Origin: Thraustochytrium sp. TN22
Taxonomy: Eukaryota > Sar > Bigyra > Thraustochytrida > Thraustochytriidae
NCBI GenBank assembly: GCA_013306675.1
Contig: JABLUY010000349.1
Coordinates: 1 to 29,014, forward strand
Direction of reading: 5' to 3'
DNA length: 29,014 nt
Part shown: in pieces, positions 1 through 9,385 of the stretch
Layout: every line of letters starts with the position of its first letter
How positions within the stretch are numbered: position 1 is the stretch's first letter
Program-made: the position numbers and the translations under genes
The notes under the pieces: model-generated
The model's database searches: none
Told to the model about the DNA's origin: nothing
The model's input: only the letters and a program-made list of their open reading frames with translations

Positions 1-630
<630 letters not shown>

Positions 631-1045
631 ACGTCCATCCTTTCTTCCTTTTCGTTCTGACATTTGCCGAGCTCTGTCTCACGATGCCTGACATGAGACA
701 ACGTAACGACAGTGAGAGAGTTAGCGAGGTTTTACCATTTTTTTCCTTCTTTGTTGACGACACGCGGTCTCTTCGCTGCTTTTCTTTGCATGCGCAACTT
801 GAACTCTCGCGTGTGGTTGGTTGGGACCAAAGAAAAAAGAAAAGAAGCTCTGAGTTGCACGCACGCATGCGCAAGTCTCACGTGTGATTGAATTGATTTG
901 CACGCACGAGTTTGCCACCCGCCAGGTTTCTCTTCTTCATTGGCAGTGCTTGCATTTCCGTCTTCACCTCCTCATCTCCGTGGTACGTCTTTTTTTCTTG
1001 ACTTGTACGTCTTTTCTTTTGACTTGTTCTTGGTCTCTTTCTTTC
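631..1045. other. Convergent intergenic region (Arf / ankyrin-U-box)
   Basis: This tail-to-tail interval should hold the 3' UTRs of both flanking genes. It is less GC-rich than its surroundings and has T-rich stretches. No AATAAA is evident on the plus strand. Near the U-box gene end there are two imperfect copies of a T-rich 21-22-mer beginning GTACGTCTTTT and ending TTGACTT or TTTGACTT (983-1004 and 1005-1025). No coding or RNA gene was recognised. Confidence 0.6.
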
Positions 1046-2788
1046 TTACTCAAAGTCGTACATGTCGTCGCTACTGCCGCCAGCGCCCGAGCCGGAAGAA
1101 ACGGCCGGGCCCTTGTTTCCAGACTCGGAGGAGATCTCCTGGTTCTGGGTCTTCTTCTTGGTGTCTTCCGCAGAGGCGAGCGCGCGCTTGAGCTGCCAGT
1201 CGTTGATCTCAATGCGCAGGTCGCGGTCCACCACCATCTCCGAGGCGGAGAGCGGCTGGCCCGTGATGGGGCACAGGTTGCCCTGGCTCTTGATCCACGC
1301 CTGCAAGGCGCTGCGCTCAAAATGGTGGCCAAACATGGTGGTGACCGGGTCCACAAGCAGCTTGCCCGTGAGCTGGCACGCGTACTCGGGCGGGACGCCT
1401 TCCTCGGGTGGCGCCGCCGCGTTGCGCGCCTTGTGCTGCTGTTGCCGCAGGCGTTTGCGCTCCGCGATGCGCTTGCGTGCCGCCTCTTCGTCGTCCTCGC
1501 CGTCGGCGCCCGGCGTCGTGCGCATGAAGGAGTTCGCCTTGAAGTCCGGCAGATCGCCAAGCAGCCGGTACTCGGGGCGCGCGGCGGGCTCCGCGGCCTT
1601 GGCCTCGCCCTCGTCCGTGTCGAGCGCTCCCTCTTCGGTCTTGGACTCCCTCTGGCTCGTGCCGGCGGCCTCGAGCTGCTGGCGCGCCGGCGGCCCGGGC
1701 TGCGCAAAAGTCTCGCGCTCGTCCGGCCGCAAGCGCGCAAGCAGGAGCTCGCGGATCGCATCGGCGCTCTCAAAGTGCATGGCCGTGTAGCCCTGCGAGG
1801 TCTCCAGCCGCAGGTCGCAGTCGTGGTCCAGGAGAGCGCGCACGCAGTCCTCGTTGCGGAAGAAGACGGCCTCGTGCAGCGCGGTCCAGCCGCCCTCGTT
1901 CTGCGCGTCCACGCGCGCGCCGGCTTCCAGCAGCGCGCGCACCGTCTCGGGGTGGCTCTGCCGGCACGCGTGCGCAAGCGGGTACTGCGCGTGGTACGGC
2001 GCGATCATGGACGCCGGGATGATCTCGTCCGCCGTGGCCGTGGCCTTGAGCAGCAGGCGCGCAATCTCCGTGTACCCGCGGTGCACGGCCTCGTGCAGCG
2101 GCTTCCAGCCGGTCGAGTTTGTCGTCTCCACGTCGGCGCCGGCCGCGAGCAGCGCCGACACCACGGGCGTGAGGCCGTAGGCGCACGCCATGTGCAGCGG
2201 CGTCCAGCCCGTGGCGTACGACCCGGGGCCGCGCCGCGTCTTGCGGTCCAGGTCCATGCCGCGCTCCACCATGGCGGCGATCACCTGCTCCGCGGCCGCC
2301 ACCGTGCCCTGCTGGTGGCAGCAGGCGTGCAGCGCGGTCCAACCGGCCTCGTTCGGCTCGCCCAGGGTCTCCAGCCGCAGCGGCACCTGGCGGCCCTGGT
2401 AGTCCACCACGAGGCAGTCCGCGAGCGGCACCTCGTCCTGCTCGCCGGCCCAGGAAGCCTCCTCCTGCTCCTCGACTTGGTCCTCCTCCTCGCGCCCGCT
2501 GCCGTCGCTGCCGTCGCCGCCGTCGCCGCCCTCGACCGGGTTTCCCTGCGCGTCCACGAACCGCACGGGCGTCACGGTTCCGTCTGGGCTCAAAAACACC
2601 ATGGGCACGGCGCCTCTCATCTTGCGTCTCTCCTCGCGCTGCATCTCCCTGCGCAGCGCGTCCTTGTTCGCGTGGAACTCATTCAGCGTGTAGATCTCCG
2701 GAAACGCCCTGCTCAGCGCCTGCCCCAGCAGGAACGTGCACGCCACCATCTGCTGCAGCTCCGCCTGCGCCGACGCCGCGCCGCCCAT
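1046..2788 (-). CDS. Ankyrin-repeat U-box protein (probable E3 ubiquitin ligase)
   Basis: The predicted 580-residue protein likely transfers ubiquitin to substrates chosen by its ankyrin repeats. Residues about 147-350 hold ankyrin units with the hallmarks GWTALHACC, GWTPLHMACAYG, GWKPLHEAVHRG and GWTALHEAVF. A charged linker (about 430-455) leads to a U-box at about 466-534, with PEYACQLTGKLLVDPVTT and LCPITGQPLSASEMV, that is, the U-box fold without zinc-binding cysteines. An acidic stretch lies at about 87-120. The start is the first ATG of the open frame (2788, A at -3 and G at +4); the frame stays open upstream to 2911 but without another ATG. The N-terminus MGGAAS fits the minimal N-myristoylation pattern (Gly2, Ser6), which is unproven. 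It is divergent from the kinase gene across 773 bp. The E3 role is inferred from the U-box; substrates are unknown. Confidence 0.92.
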   Translation of the reverse strand: MGGAASAQAELQQMVACTFLLGQALSRAFPEIYTLNEFHANKDALRREMQREERRKMRGAVPMVFLSPDGTVTPVRFVDAQGNPVEGGDGGDGSDGSGREEEDQVEEQEEASWAGEQDEVPLADCLVVDYQGRQVPLRLETLGEPNEAGWTALHACCHQQGTVAAAEQVIAAMVERGMDLDRKTRRGPGSYATGWTPLHMACAYGLTPVVSALLAAGADVETTNSTGWKPLHEAVHRGYTEIARLLLKATATADEIIPASMIAPYHAQYPLAHACRQSHPETVRALLEAGARVDAQNEGGWTALHEAVFFRNEDCVRALLDHDCDLRLETSQGYTAMHFESADAIRELLLARLRPDERETFAQPGPPARQQLEAAGTSQRESKTEEGALDTDEGEAKAAEPAARPEYRLLGDLPDFKANSFMRTTPGADGEDDEEAARKRIAERKRLRQQQHKARNAAAPPEEGVPPEYACQLTGKLLVDPVTTMFGHHFERSALQAWIKSQGNLCPITGQPLSASEMVVDRDLRIEINDWQLKRALASAEDTKKKTQNQEISSESGNKGPAVSSGSGAGGSSDDMYDFE

Positions 2789-3561
2789 CCTGCCGTCCGC
2801 GTCTCCGCCTGGGCGCTCGCCGCGGCGAGGCCGCTTGCGGACAGCTCGAAGACCGCCCTGGTCCCGACGCCTTCGAGCGCGGCGAGGCGCCGTTCCCCGC
2901 GACCGGAACAATTAAGGCGCGCGCGCGGTCGTTGGCTTAAGGCGGCCGCGCGCCAGGCCAAAAAAGCGAGAAAGAGCAGAGCAGAAGCCAAAGCAGCCCA
3001 GCCGCAGAGGCAGAACAGGTTCCGCCGCCCGCGCCGCCCGCGCCCCGCCGCGCGGCGCCGCGCCAGCCGCGCCGAGCGCCCGCAGGCCCCGCCAGCGCAG
3101 CGCCAGCGCCGCCGCCCGCGAGGCGAGGCGAGGCGAGGCGAGGCGAGGGATCCGGCATCCTCCATCCCGGGCGCCGCGCGCGTCGCGGGCTCCGGCCCCG
3201 TCCCGCGCGCGCGGCCTCCGCCGGCCAGAAGCGGCGGCGAGCGCCGGGCGCCGGGCGCGCGGGCAGCGCCGGCGAGCCGCGCCGCGCCGCGCCGCGCCGC
3301 AAGGCAGGCGCCAGCCAGGCAGGCGGCGCCGCGCCGCGCCCCGCCGCGCCGCGCCGCGCCGTGCGTGACGGCCCCGACCGCGGGGAGCGCGGGCGAGCGG
3401 GCGAGGAACGGCCGCGCCGCCGTTGCCGCCGCCGCCGCCGCGGATCGCGCCGCCTCGGCGAGGGCTCCGCGCTCCGCGCTTCGCGCCCCGCGCCCCGCGC
3501 CCCGCGTCCCGCGCCCCCGCGCTCGCTCGCGCGGTCTCCGTGCGCGCCGCGAGTGGAAACC
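2789..3561. other. Divergent, very GC-rich region between U-box and kinase genes
   Basis: This head-to-head interval must contain the upstream regions of both neighbours and may act as a bidirectional promoter. It is almost pure G/C with runs of GCCGC and GCGCC (for example 3276-3300 and 3327-3362) and the GAGGC array listed separately. No TATA-like element was found near either start codon. Long open frames cross it on both strands, but they encode Arg/Ala/Pro-rich low complexity and look like composition artefacts. Confidence 0.6.
3120..3149. repeat. (GAGGC)6 pentanucleotide tandem repeat
   Basis: Five perfect GAGGC units are followed by GAGGG, in the divergent upstream region of the U-box and kinase genes. 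The reverse-complement unit GCCTC recurs near 28497-28523 upstream of the RRM gene. Confidence 0.9.
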
Positions 3562-4515
3562 ATGGTGAACCCGACGAGCGTGTACGAGCTGGTGCAGCTC
3601 ATCGGCGAGGGCACCTACGGGACGGTGTGGAAGGCGAGGCACCGGCGCGACCGCCGGGTGGTGGCCATCAAGGTCATCCCCATCGAGGAGAACTCCAACG
3701 AGCTGGAAGAAGAGATCGACATCCTGCGCCGCTGCGAGTCCGAATACTGCGTCGAGTACCTGGGCGCCTACGAGAAGGATGACACCGTGTGGATCGTCAT
3801 GGAGTACTGCGCCGCCGGCTCCGTGGCGGACCTCATGAGCTACTGCGGCACCACCCTCGACGAGGATTACATCAAGGACGTCGTCGCGTTTGTGCTGCTG
3901 GGGCTCAACTACCTCCACGACCAGAACCTCATCCACCGCGACATCAAGGCCGGCAACATCCTGCTCACGGCCCTGGGCCAAGCCAAACTCGGCGACTTTG
4001 GTGTGGCCGCGCGTCTCAGCACCTTGCGCTCCAAGCGCTCCACCATGACGGGCGCGCCCTTTTGGATGGCGCCCGAGGTCATGCAAGAGGAGCGCTACGA
4101 CAGCAAGTGCGACATCTGGTCGCTCGGGATCACCATCATCGAGATGGCCCAGGGAAAGCCGCCCTACTCGGAGATCCACCCCATGCGCGTCGTCTTTGTC
4201 ATCCCCTCGCGCCCGCCGCCCGAGCTCGACAGGCCGGACGACTGGTCCGACGACATGCGCGACTTCCTCAGCAGGTGCCTCGTCAAGGACCCGGCCGACC
4301 GCAGCACCGCGGCCGACCTCCTCACGCACCCGTTCATCTCGGACCGCGTCGACCACTTCGACGCCGGCAACCCTTCGGATCGCCTCCGCGAGCTCGTCGA
4401 GGTCAGCATGGACACCATTGAGCAGCGCCGCCACGAGCAGGGCGCCAACGTCGACTCCGCCACGCTCCCCTCCTCCATTCAGGACACGCTTCGCACCTCC
4501 TCCTCCACCACCTGA
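3562..4515 (+). CDS. Ste20-group (GCK-II / MST-Hippo-like) serine/threonine kinase
   Basis: The 317-residue protein is almost entirely kinase domain (about 8-260). It has the glycine loop IGEGTYGTVW (14-23), the VAIK lysine K37, catalytic HRD (125-127) within LIHRDIKAGNILL, DFG (145-147), and the activation segment STMTGAPFWMAPE with T163 as the likely activating threonine. GAPFWMAPEVMQE and CDIWSLGITIIEMAQGKPPY are typical of the Ste20 group, closest in feel to MST1/2 and their protist relatives. The start at 3562 has a strong context (AAACCATGG) and begins MVNPTSVYEL just before the kinase fold. The tail after the kinase domain is only about 55 residues, and I see no SARAH domain, unlike canonical Hippo kinases. 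Assignment to the Ste20 group is firm; the subfamily is less sure. Confidence 0.95.
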   Translation: MVNPTSVYELVQLIGEGTYGTVWKARHRRDRRVVAIKVIPIEENSNELEEEIDILRRCESEYCVEYLGAYEKDDTVWIVMEYCAAGSVADLMSYCGTTLDEDYIKDVVAFVLLGLNYLHDQNLIHRDIKAGNILLTALGQAKLGDFGVAARLSTLRSKRSTMTGAPFWMAPEVMQEERYDSKCDIWSLGITIIEMAQGKPPYSEIHPMRVVFVIPSRPPPELDRPDDWSDDMRDFLSRCLVKDPADRSTAADLLTHPFISDRVDHFDAGNPSDRLRELVEVSMDTIEQRRHEQGANVDSATLPSSIQDTLRTSSSTT

Positions 4516-5022
4516 TGATCTGACCACTACGAGTCCTCCTTCAAACTGGCCGCGGCCTCCAGCCTGCACGCACGCTCGCTCGTTCGCTCGCGCCACCCAC
4601 GCCCTCCAGCGATCTCCTTCGCTTGCCACATACCCTTTCTTGCCTGCTTCCTGTTCTCATTTTATGTTGTCCCTTTTCTTCGTGATCTTTTCAGGCTGCA
4701 GCTTGACACGATGCCCGACGCACGAGCACGAGCACCGTGACGGGCCACTCGCCAAACTTAAGTTAGTGAACGAACCGGCCTCGTCCTCCTCCCCGCCGCA
4801 ACACGCCGCAACACGCCGCAACTTGTAGGGCCGCAACACGCGCCGCCGGCGGCGGCCGAAAGATAGATTTGGTCCCCTGGCCAGGCTGAGCCTGAACTCG
4901 AGTCCGAACGGCCGCGCCGCCAGAGCCGCAGACCCAAAACGCGAGCGCCCGCAAGCGGACTAGCGGCTCGGCGGCGGCGGCGGCGGCGCGGCGCGGCGGC
5001 AGGGCGCGGAGGGGCAGGCAGC
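4516..5022 (+). other. Intergenic region, kinase to dipeptidase
   Basis: It holds the kinase 3' flank (pyrimidine-rich) and the dipeptidase upstream region. A 10-bp direct repeat GCCGCAACAC occurs in tandem at 4795-4804 and 4805-4814, with a partial third unit at 4815 and another CCGCAACACG near 4830. GCGGC runs (4970-5000) directly precede the dipeptidase ATG. No coding or RNA gene was recognised. Confidence 0.55.
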
Positions 5023-6576
5023 ATGGCGCCGGCGGACGCCGCGGCGCTGGGCAAGTGGGTGGACGCGGCGTGGAAGGACGAGTGCATCCCGAAGCTGTGC
5101 GAGTACGTGGAGATCCCGAACCAGAGCCCGCTCTTCGTGGACAAGGACGATGCCGAGGCGAAGGAGCTGCAGGACAAGGCCATGGCGCTCGTGCACGAGT
5201 GGGTCAAGGCGCAGGACATCAAGGGCATGACGACGGACCTCGTGCAGCTGCCGGACCGCACGCCGCTGCTCTTCATCGAGGTGCCGGCGAGCGAGGGCGT
5301 CGACGTGGACAAGGCCGGCACCGTCCTGCTCTACGGGCACATGGACAAGCAGCCGCCCTTTGAGGGCTGGGAGGAGGGCCTGGAGCCGTACAAGGCGGTC
5401 ATCCGCGATGGCAAGCTCTACGGCCGCGGCGGCGCCGACGATGGCTACGCCGTCTTCACGGCGCTCACGGCGCTGCGCGCGCTGCAGACGCAGGGCGCCC
5501 CGCACGCGCGCTGCGTCGTGATCGTCGAGGCCTGCGAGGAGAGCGGCAGCCCGGACCTCTCCGCCTACGTGGAGCACCTCAAGGACCGCATTGGCAGCCC
5601 CAACCTCGTCGTCTGCCTCGACTCCGGCGCCGGCAACTACGAGCAAATGTGGATCACCACCTCCCTGCGTGGCGTCTGCGTCGGCAACCTCACCGTGGAG
5701 ATTGCGCGCGAGGGCGTGCACTCGGGCGACGCTTCCGGCATCCTGCCCGACACCTTTCGCATCGCGCGCCAGCTGCTCGACCGCCTCGAGGACGGCAAGA
5801 CCGGCGAGGTCACGCTGCCGGCGCTCCGCGTCGACATCCCGGACAAGGTTCGCCAGCAGGTGGCGCAGTCTGCCGCCGTCCTTGGCCGTCCGGGCATGAT
5901 CGACTGCTTCCCCTTTGTCGATGGCGCCGTCCCGGTGGAGCCCGAGGGCGACGAGCAGCTCACCGAGCTCGCGCTCAACCGCTGGTGGCGCGCGCAGCTC
6001 ACCGTCACCGGCGCCGACGGCCTGCCGCCCGCCAGCAGCGCCGGCAACGTGCTGCGCCCCAAGACCACGCTGCGCCTCTCCATGCGCCTGCCGCCCACGC
6101 TGCCCGGCGACACCGTGGCGGCAGACATGGAGGCCGCGCTCACCCGCGACCCGCCCTACAACGCCAAGGTCTCCTTCTCCGGCCACGCCGGTGCCGGCTG
6201 GGCCGCGCCGCCCATGGCCTCCTGGCTCGAGTCCTCGGCCAGCACCGCCTCCAAGGCGCACTTTGGCAAGGACGCCATGATCATGGGCGAGGGCGGCTCC
6301 ATTCCCTTCATGGGCATGCTCGGCGCCATGTTCCCCAAGGCCCAGTTCCTCATTGTCGGCGTCCTTGGCCCGGGCTCCAACGCGCACGGCCCGAATGAGT
6401 TCCTCCACATCGACTTCTCTTCCAAGCTCACCAGCTGCATCGCCTCGGTGCTCGGCGACCACTGCGCCGCCAACGTCGAGGAGCTTATCGCCTCCGCCGA
6501 CTCCACGGACGAGCAGCCCGCCAAGCGCGCCAAGGTCGAGGACTACGGCCGCAACGCCGACGGCACCAAGCTCTGA
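5023..6576 (+). CDS. M20-family metallodipeptidase
   Basis: The 517-residue di-zinc M20 peptidase is expected to cleave dipeptides. Family metal ligands are in place: H106 in YGHMDKQPP, bridging D139 in GRGGADDGYA, catalytic base E172 and ligand E173 in EACEESGSPDL, D200 in VCLDSGAGNY, and H455 in SNAHGPNEFLH. The dimerisation-domain motif EGVHSGDASG is present. The protein reads more like the bacterial-type M20 dipeptidases (GRGGADDGYA, SLRGVCVG, MGEGGSIPFMGMLG) than animal CNDP2, which has GRGSTDDKG at that site; this comes from memory of the families. There is no signal peptide, so it is probably cytosolic. About 45 extra C-terminal residues include PAKRAKVED, resembling a monopartite nuclear localisation signal. 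The ATG at 5023 starts a plausible N-terminal helix. It is convergent with the next gene, only 78 bp away. Confidence 0.95.
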   Translation: MAPADAAALGKWVDAAWKDECIPKLCEYVEIPNQSPLFVDKDDAEAKELQDKAMALVHEWVKAQDIKGMTTDLVQLPDRTPLLFIEVPASEGVDVDKAGTVLLYGHMDKQPPFEGWEEGLEPYKAVIRDGKLYGRGGADDGYAVFTALTALRALQTQGAPHARCVVIVEACEESGSPDLSAYVEHLKDRIGSPNLVVCLDSGAGNYEQMWITTSLRGVCVGNLTVEIAREGVHSGDASGILPDTFRIARQLLDRLEDGKTGEVTLPALRVDIPDKVRQQVAQSAAVLGRPGMIDCFPFVDGAVPVEPEGDEQLTELALNRWWRAQLTVTGADGLPPASSAGNVLRPKTTLRLSMRLPPTLPGDTVAADMEAALTRDPPYNAKVSFSGHAGAGWAAPPMASWLESSASTASKAHFGKDAMIMGEGGSIPFMGMLGAMFPKAQFLIVGVLGPGSNAHGPNEFLHIDFSSKLTSCIASVLGDHCAANVEELIASADSTDEQPAKRAKVEDYGRNADGTKL

Positions 6577-6654
6577 GTAGAGTACCAGGTAGGTAGTTAG
6601 GACAAGTCACGAGCCCTGCGGTGGTAGACAAGAGTATATTCCAATGTTGACAGC

Positions 6655-8331
6655 TCACGATACGAGGCTTCTTGTGCCCACCAAGGCCACGACGTGCGCC
6701 AGTCGGCACGCCGAAGCCTTGGCCTGAGCGAGGAGCCGCTCCGCGAGCCGCCGACGAGCCTGCGGCGCACTCGGCCACCGCGACGCGTCGTCCAAAACCT
6801 GCAGCTCCTTCCAGCGATGCCACACGTTGTGCGAAGGCTCCATCAGAATTGCCGCCTGCTCGCCGCGGCGGGCCAGGTGGCCCTGCAGACGCTTGCCCGC
6901 AGACGCGGACACCATGACCACCGGCACGGTCACCTCACTCGGCAGCACGCCCTCGAGCCGCTCCAGCACGGTGCCGCGCGAGACCACCACGACGCACGCC
7001 AGCCGTGGCTCCGACCGCTGCATCCGCACGAGGCGCCGCAGCTGCTCCTCGTCACTGGACTCGCGGCTCACCATCACGCAGGCACCCGCCCTGGGCGCCG
7101 TCGACAGCGCCACCGCCGCCCCGACCGGGAGAGGTGCCGAGTAGGTGGCGCTCAGAAAGTCCACTGCTTCCACTCCTTCGGAGTGCGGCTCGGCGTCCTC
7201 GTCTTCCTCCAGCAGCACGAGGCGGCCGGCCGGTGCCAGCGCGCCGTGCAGGCGGTGGCCAGGCGCCGCCGCGTCCACCTCCTCGAGCGCACCGCGCGAC
7301 TGGAAAAAGGACTTGTCGCCAGTCGCCTTGGCCCGCGCGCGCTCCTCCTGCTCGGCCTCCAAGGCCTCACAGTCCTGCGAAGCGACGAGCTTGGCGCGGA
7401 GTAGACTGCCCAGCTCGGGCGACCGCAGCGCAAACAACCGCCGCAAGGCCTCACCATCCACGGATGTGAGCATCGCCACCGGCAGGTCCACCTGTTCAGG
7501 GGCCAGCGCGTCCAGCGTCATCCCAAAGAGGCGGTCCTCCGAGTTCACCACCAGGACGCCGCTCGCGCCCAACGCGCGCATAGCGGTCGCCTTCCGCTGG
7601 AACGAGCACTTGCCGCGCTTCACGACCGCCAGCGCGCCCTCCACCATGGACGCCGGCGTGCGTATGGCCTCCTCGTCGCAGCCGTCGCTCGGATCCATCA
7701 GCACCAGCGGCCTCATCTCGCAGCTCGTTGGCTCGGTTCCGAGCTCCGGCGCCGACAGCATCACGCGCAGCGTGTGTTCGTGTCCGTCGGCGTCCAGCAC
7801 GTCCAGGTGCTGCATGACCGCGTCCGGGTCGACCAGCTGCCGCGCCTCCTCGGCGCGCAAAAGGTCCGCCGGACCTGGCTCGCCGCCGCGCTTGAACCGG
7901 AAGCGCCGCGGCACGCCCTGCGCGGCGCTTTGCATGGCCGCCTCTTGCAGGACCTGGAAGGCGTCCGACGTCGTCAGCTCCGTCACCGCGTCGCCATTCA
8001 CCGCGATGAGCCGATCGCCCACGTGGAGGAGGCCGCTGCGCTCCGCGGCGCCCAGCCGCCCGCCCTCCACCTCACGGAACGCCATAATGCTCAGGTCCTC
8101 CTTGAACTGCATGCCCAGGGGGCCCTGAACGTGGAAGATCACCTCGACCTCGTCCGCTTCGCGGCCCGCCACGACCTCCACCTCGCGCTGCTCCTCCACC
8201 GTGCGCTCGCGCAGCGCCTCTGCGTGTGCCGCGCCATGACGGTGGTCATGCCTGTGCTTGTTGGGCTGCCGCCCGCTTGCGCCATGCGACGCCAGCGCCA
8301 GCGCCACCAGGGCGGCGGCGAGCAGGCGCAT
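6655..8331 (-). CDS. Secreted PDZ and protease-associated (PA) domain protein
   Basis: The 558-residue protein starts with a clear signal peptide (about 1-20, MRLLAAALVALALASHGASG), then a His-rich stretch HRHDHRHGAAH (26-36). Residues about 62-148 look like a PDZ domain, with GPLGMQF as the ligand-binding loop and SGLLHVGDRLIAVNGDAV as the core. Residues about 185-300 resemble a PA domain: PTSCEMRPLVL..DGCDE, then GALAVVKRGKCSFQRKATAMRALGASGVLVVNS. A weaker second PA-like segment spans about 395-490. I see no protease, transferrin-receptor or RING domain and no C-terminal membrane anchor, so the partner is unknown. PA domains commonly act as lids or cargo-binding modules in proteases and sorting receptors. 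It is convergent with the dipeptidase and divergent from the sulfatase. The start is the first ATG and the only one that gives a signal peptide. Confidence 0.85.
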   Translation of the reverse strand: MRLLAAALVALALASHGASGRQPNKHRHDHRHGAAHAEALRERTVEEQREVEVVAGREADEVEVIFHVQGPLGMQFKEDLSIMAFREVEGGRLGAAERSGLLHVGDRLIAVNGDAVTELTTSDAFQVLQEAAMQSAAQGVPRRFRFKRGGEPGPADLLRAEEARQLVDPDAVMQHLDVLDADGHEHTLRVMLSAPELGTEPTSCEMRPLVLMDPSDGCDEEAIRTPASMVEGALAVVKRGKCSFQRKATAMRALGASGVLVVNSEDRLFGMTLDALAPEQVDLPVAMLTSVDGEALRRLFALRSPELGSLLRAKLVASQDCEALEAEQEERARAKATGDKSFFQSRGALEEVDAAAPGHRLHGALAPAGRLVLLEEDEDAEPHSEGVEAVDFLSATYSAPLPVGAAVALSTAPRAGACVMVSRESSDEEQLRRLVRMQRSEPRLACVVVVSRGTVLERLEGVLPSEVTVPVVMVSASAGKRLQGHLARRGEQAAILMEPSHNVWHRWKELQVLDDASRWPSAPQARRRLAERLLAQAKASACRLAHVVALVGTRSLVS

Positions 8332-9385
8332 GGCCGCTGCCTGCCCGGCCAGGCCGGTTGCGCGGCCCGCGCAGGCGCTTTGGCCCTGGTGCGATCGTAG
8401 AAGTCCGAGACCGAGTCACGCGGCGCCGCCTGCCAGGATGGTTACGTTACGTTGTGACTCGAAGCGAGCCTCACAGTCAGCCCATGGCAGAAGCGCTTCA
8501 AGCCCTTGAGCATTGAATGATGAGAGCACCATGCGTGTGGCTGCTCTCCTGCCACGCAAGATGTGCAAGCTGAGCTACGCAGACGCTCGTGAGTATCGAT
8601 CGCGCCTGGGCGGCCGGTGCGCGAGCGCGCCTGCGAGCCGGCCAGGTTTCGCTTACGGAGAGCGAGCCGCGTTGTGCAAGCACTGGCAGCCCCCCTCTCA
8701 CCAAGTCTGCGCTCTCCAGTTACGGCTTATCCCATTCAGAACCGATCAAGTAACCTTGCGTTTCGGATGGGGTATCCTTTGTTGGACGGTGGGCAGTCGG
8801 TTCGCTGGCAAGGTGGATGGATGGATGATGCCTCGGCTTCTCGAGCCTGCAAAGGAAACGTAGTTATGCGACGCTCGGCCAACTCCCTCTCGAGTCTCGA
8901 GCTCGATCCGCTGGTCAGCAATAAAAAGATCAAGCCTCTTGCCCACGCTTCCTTGTTTGCCTGGGACGCTGGTAACTTCATGATCATGGAGAGGGAGCCG
9001 TGACGCCGTCACCTCCCACCGTGACCCACCCGGAATTCGGTGAGACGATCTGCCTGCGTGCTACCCGCACCTCTCTCTCCCCGTCTCTCTGCCACTCACC
9101 TTTCCCATCGGTCAGCGCGACGAGACTGGACTGTCTCCGTCGCGCAGCTCTTTCAGTGTGACTTGCTCGCCACAACTCGGTTCGACCCGGCCGACGTCCT
9201 GGGGTCAAAACCTCATCTCGTCACGCCCACGGGCAGACGCACGGCGCGCGAGCGGGCTTGCGCGCGCAAGCGCGCGCAAGGGTGAGGCAAGCGCGCCGTG
9301 GCGCCAGCGAGGCATGCGCACGGCGCTCCAGGCAGAAGTCGGCGTTTGCCGGTGAAAGAGTAGAAACAGAAACAAGGAGGCGACG
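8332..9385. other. Divergent intergenic region, PDZ/PA gene and sulfatase
   Basis: This is a 1.05-kb head-to-head interval, with GC content lower in its middle than in other upstream regions. An AATAAAAAG lies near 8930 on the plus strand. Short open frames (for example 8513-8863 and 8617-9003, plus) have no recognisable domain or biased codon use, and I do not call them genes. The palindrome-rich block 9240-9300 is listed separately. No tRNA-like T-arm survived checking. Confidence 0.5.
9240..9300. repeat. Inverted repeat with inner palindrome upstream of the sulfatase
   Basis: Perfect 10-bp arms CACGGCGCGC (9240-9249) and GCGCGCCGTG (9291-9300) enclose a perfect 14-bp palindrome CTTGCGCGCGCAAG (9257-9270), followed by a further CGCGCGCAAG. 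The block ends 85 bp before the sulfatase ATG, so it could be a 5' UTR hairpin or a promoter element; the function is unknown. Confidence 0.7.

Noticed and set aside
2789-2911. Upstream start for the ankyrin/U-box protein at 2911
   Set aside because: The codon there is TTG, and the extra residues are Arg-rich translation of the GC-rich promoter; the first ATG is at 2788.
884-3568. 894-codon plus-strand open frame
   Set aside because: It runs antisense to the ankyrin/U-box gene and through the G/C-rich promoter. Its product is Arg/Ala/Leu low complexity without domains, whereas the minus strand has clear ankyrin and U-box motifs.
4960-6462. 500-codon minus-strand open frame
   Set aside because: Antisense shadow of the M20 dipeptidase, produced by strong GC bias at third codon positions; no domain.
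8513-9003. Two short plus-strand frames followed or overlapped by AATAAA
   Set aside because: No family resemblance, and the frames overlap each other. An AATAAA alone does not support a gene.
9170-9195. GGTTCGACC, tRNA T-loop-like
   Set aside because: The flanking bases do not pair to make a T-stem, and no anticodon or acceptor stem is found around it.
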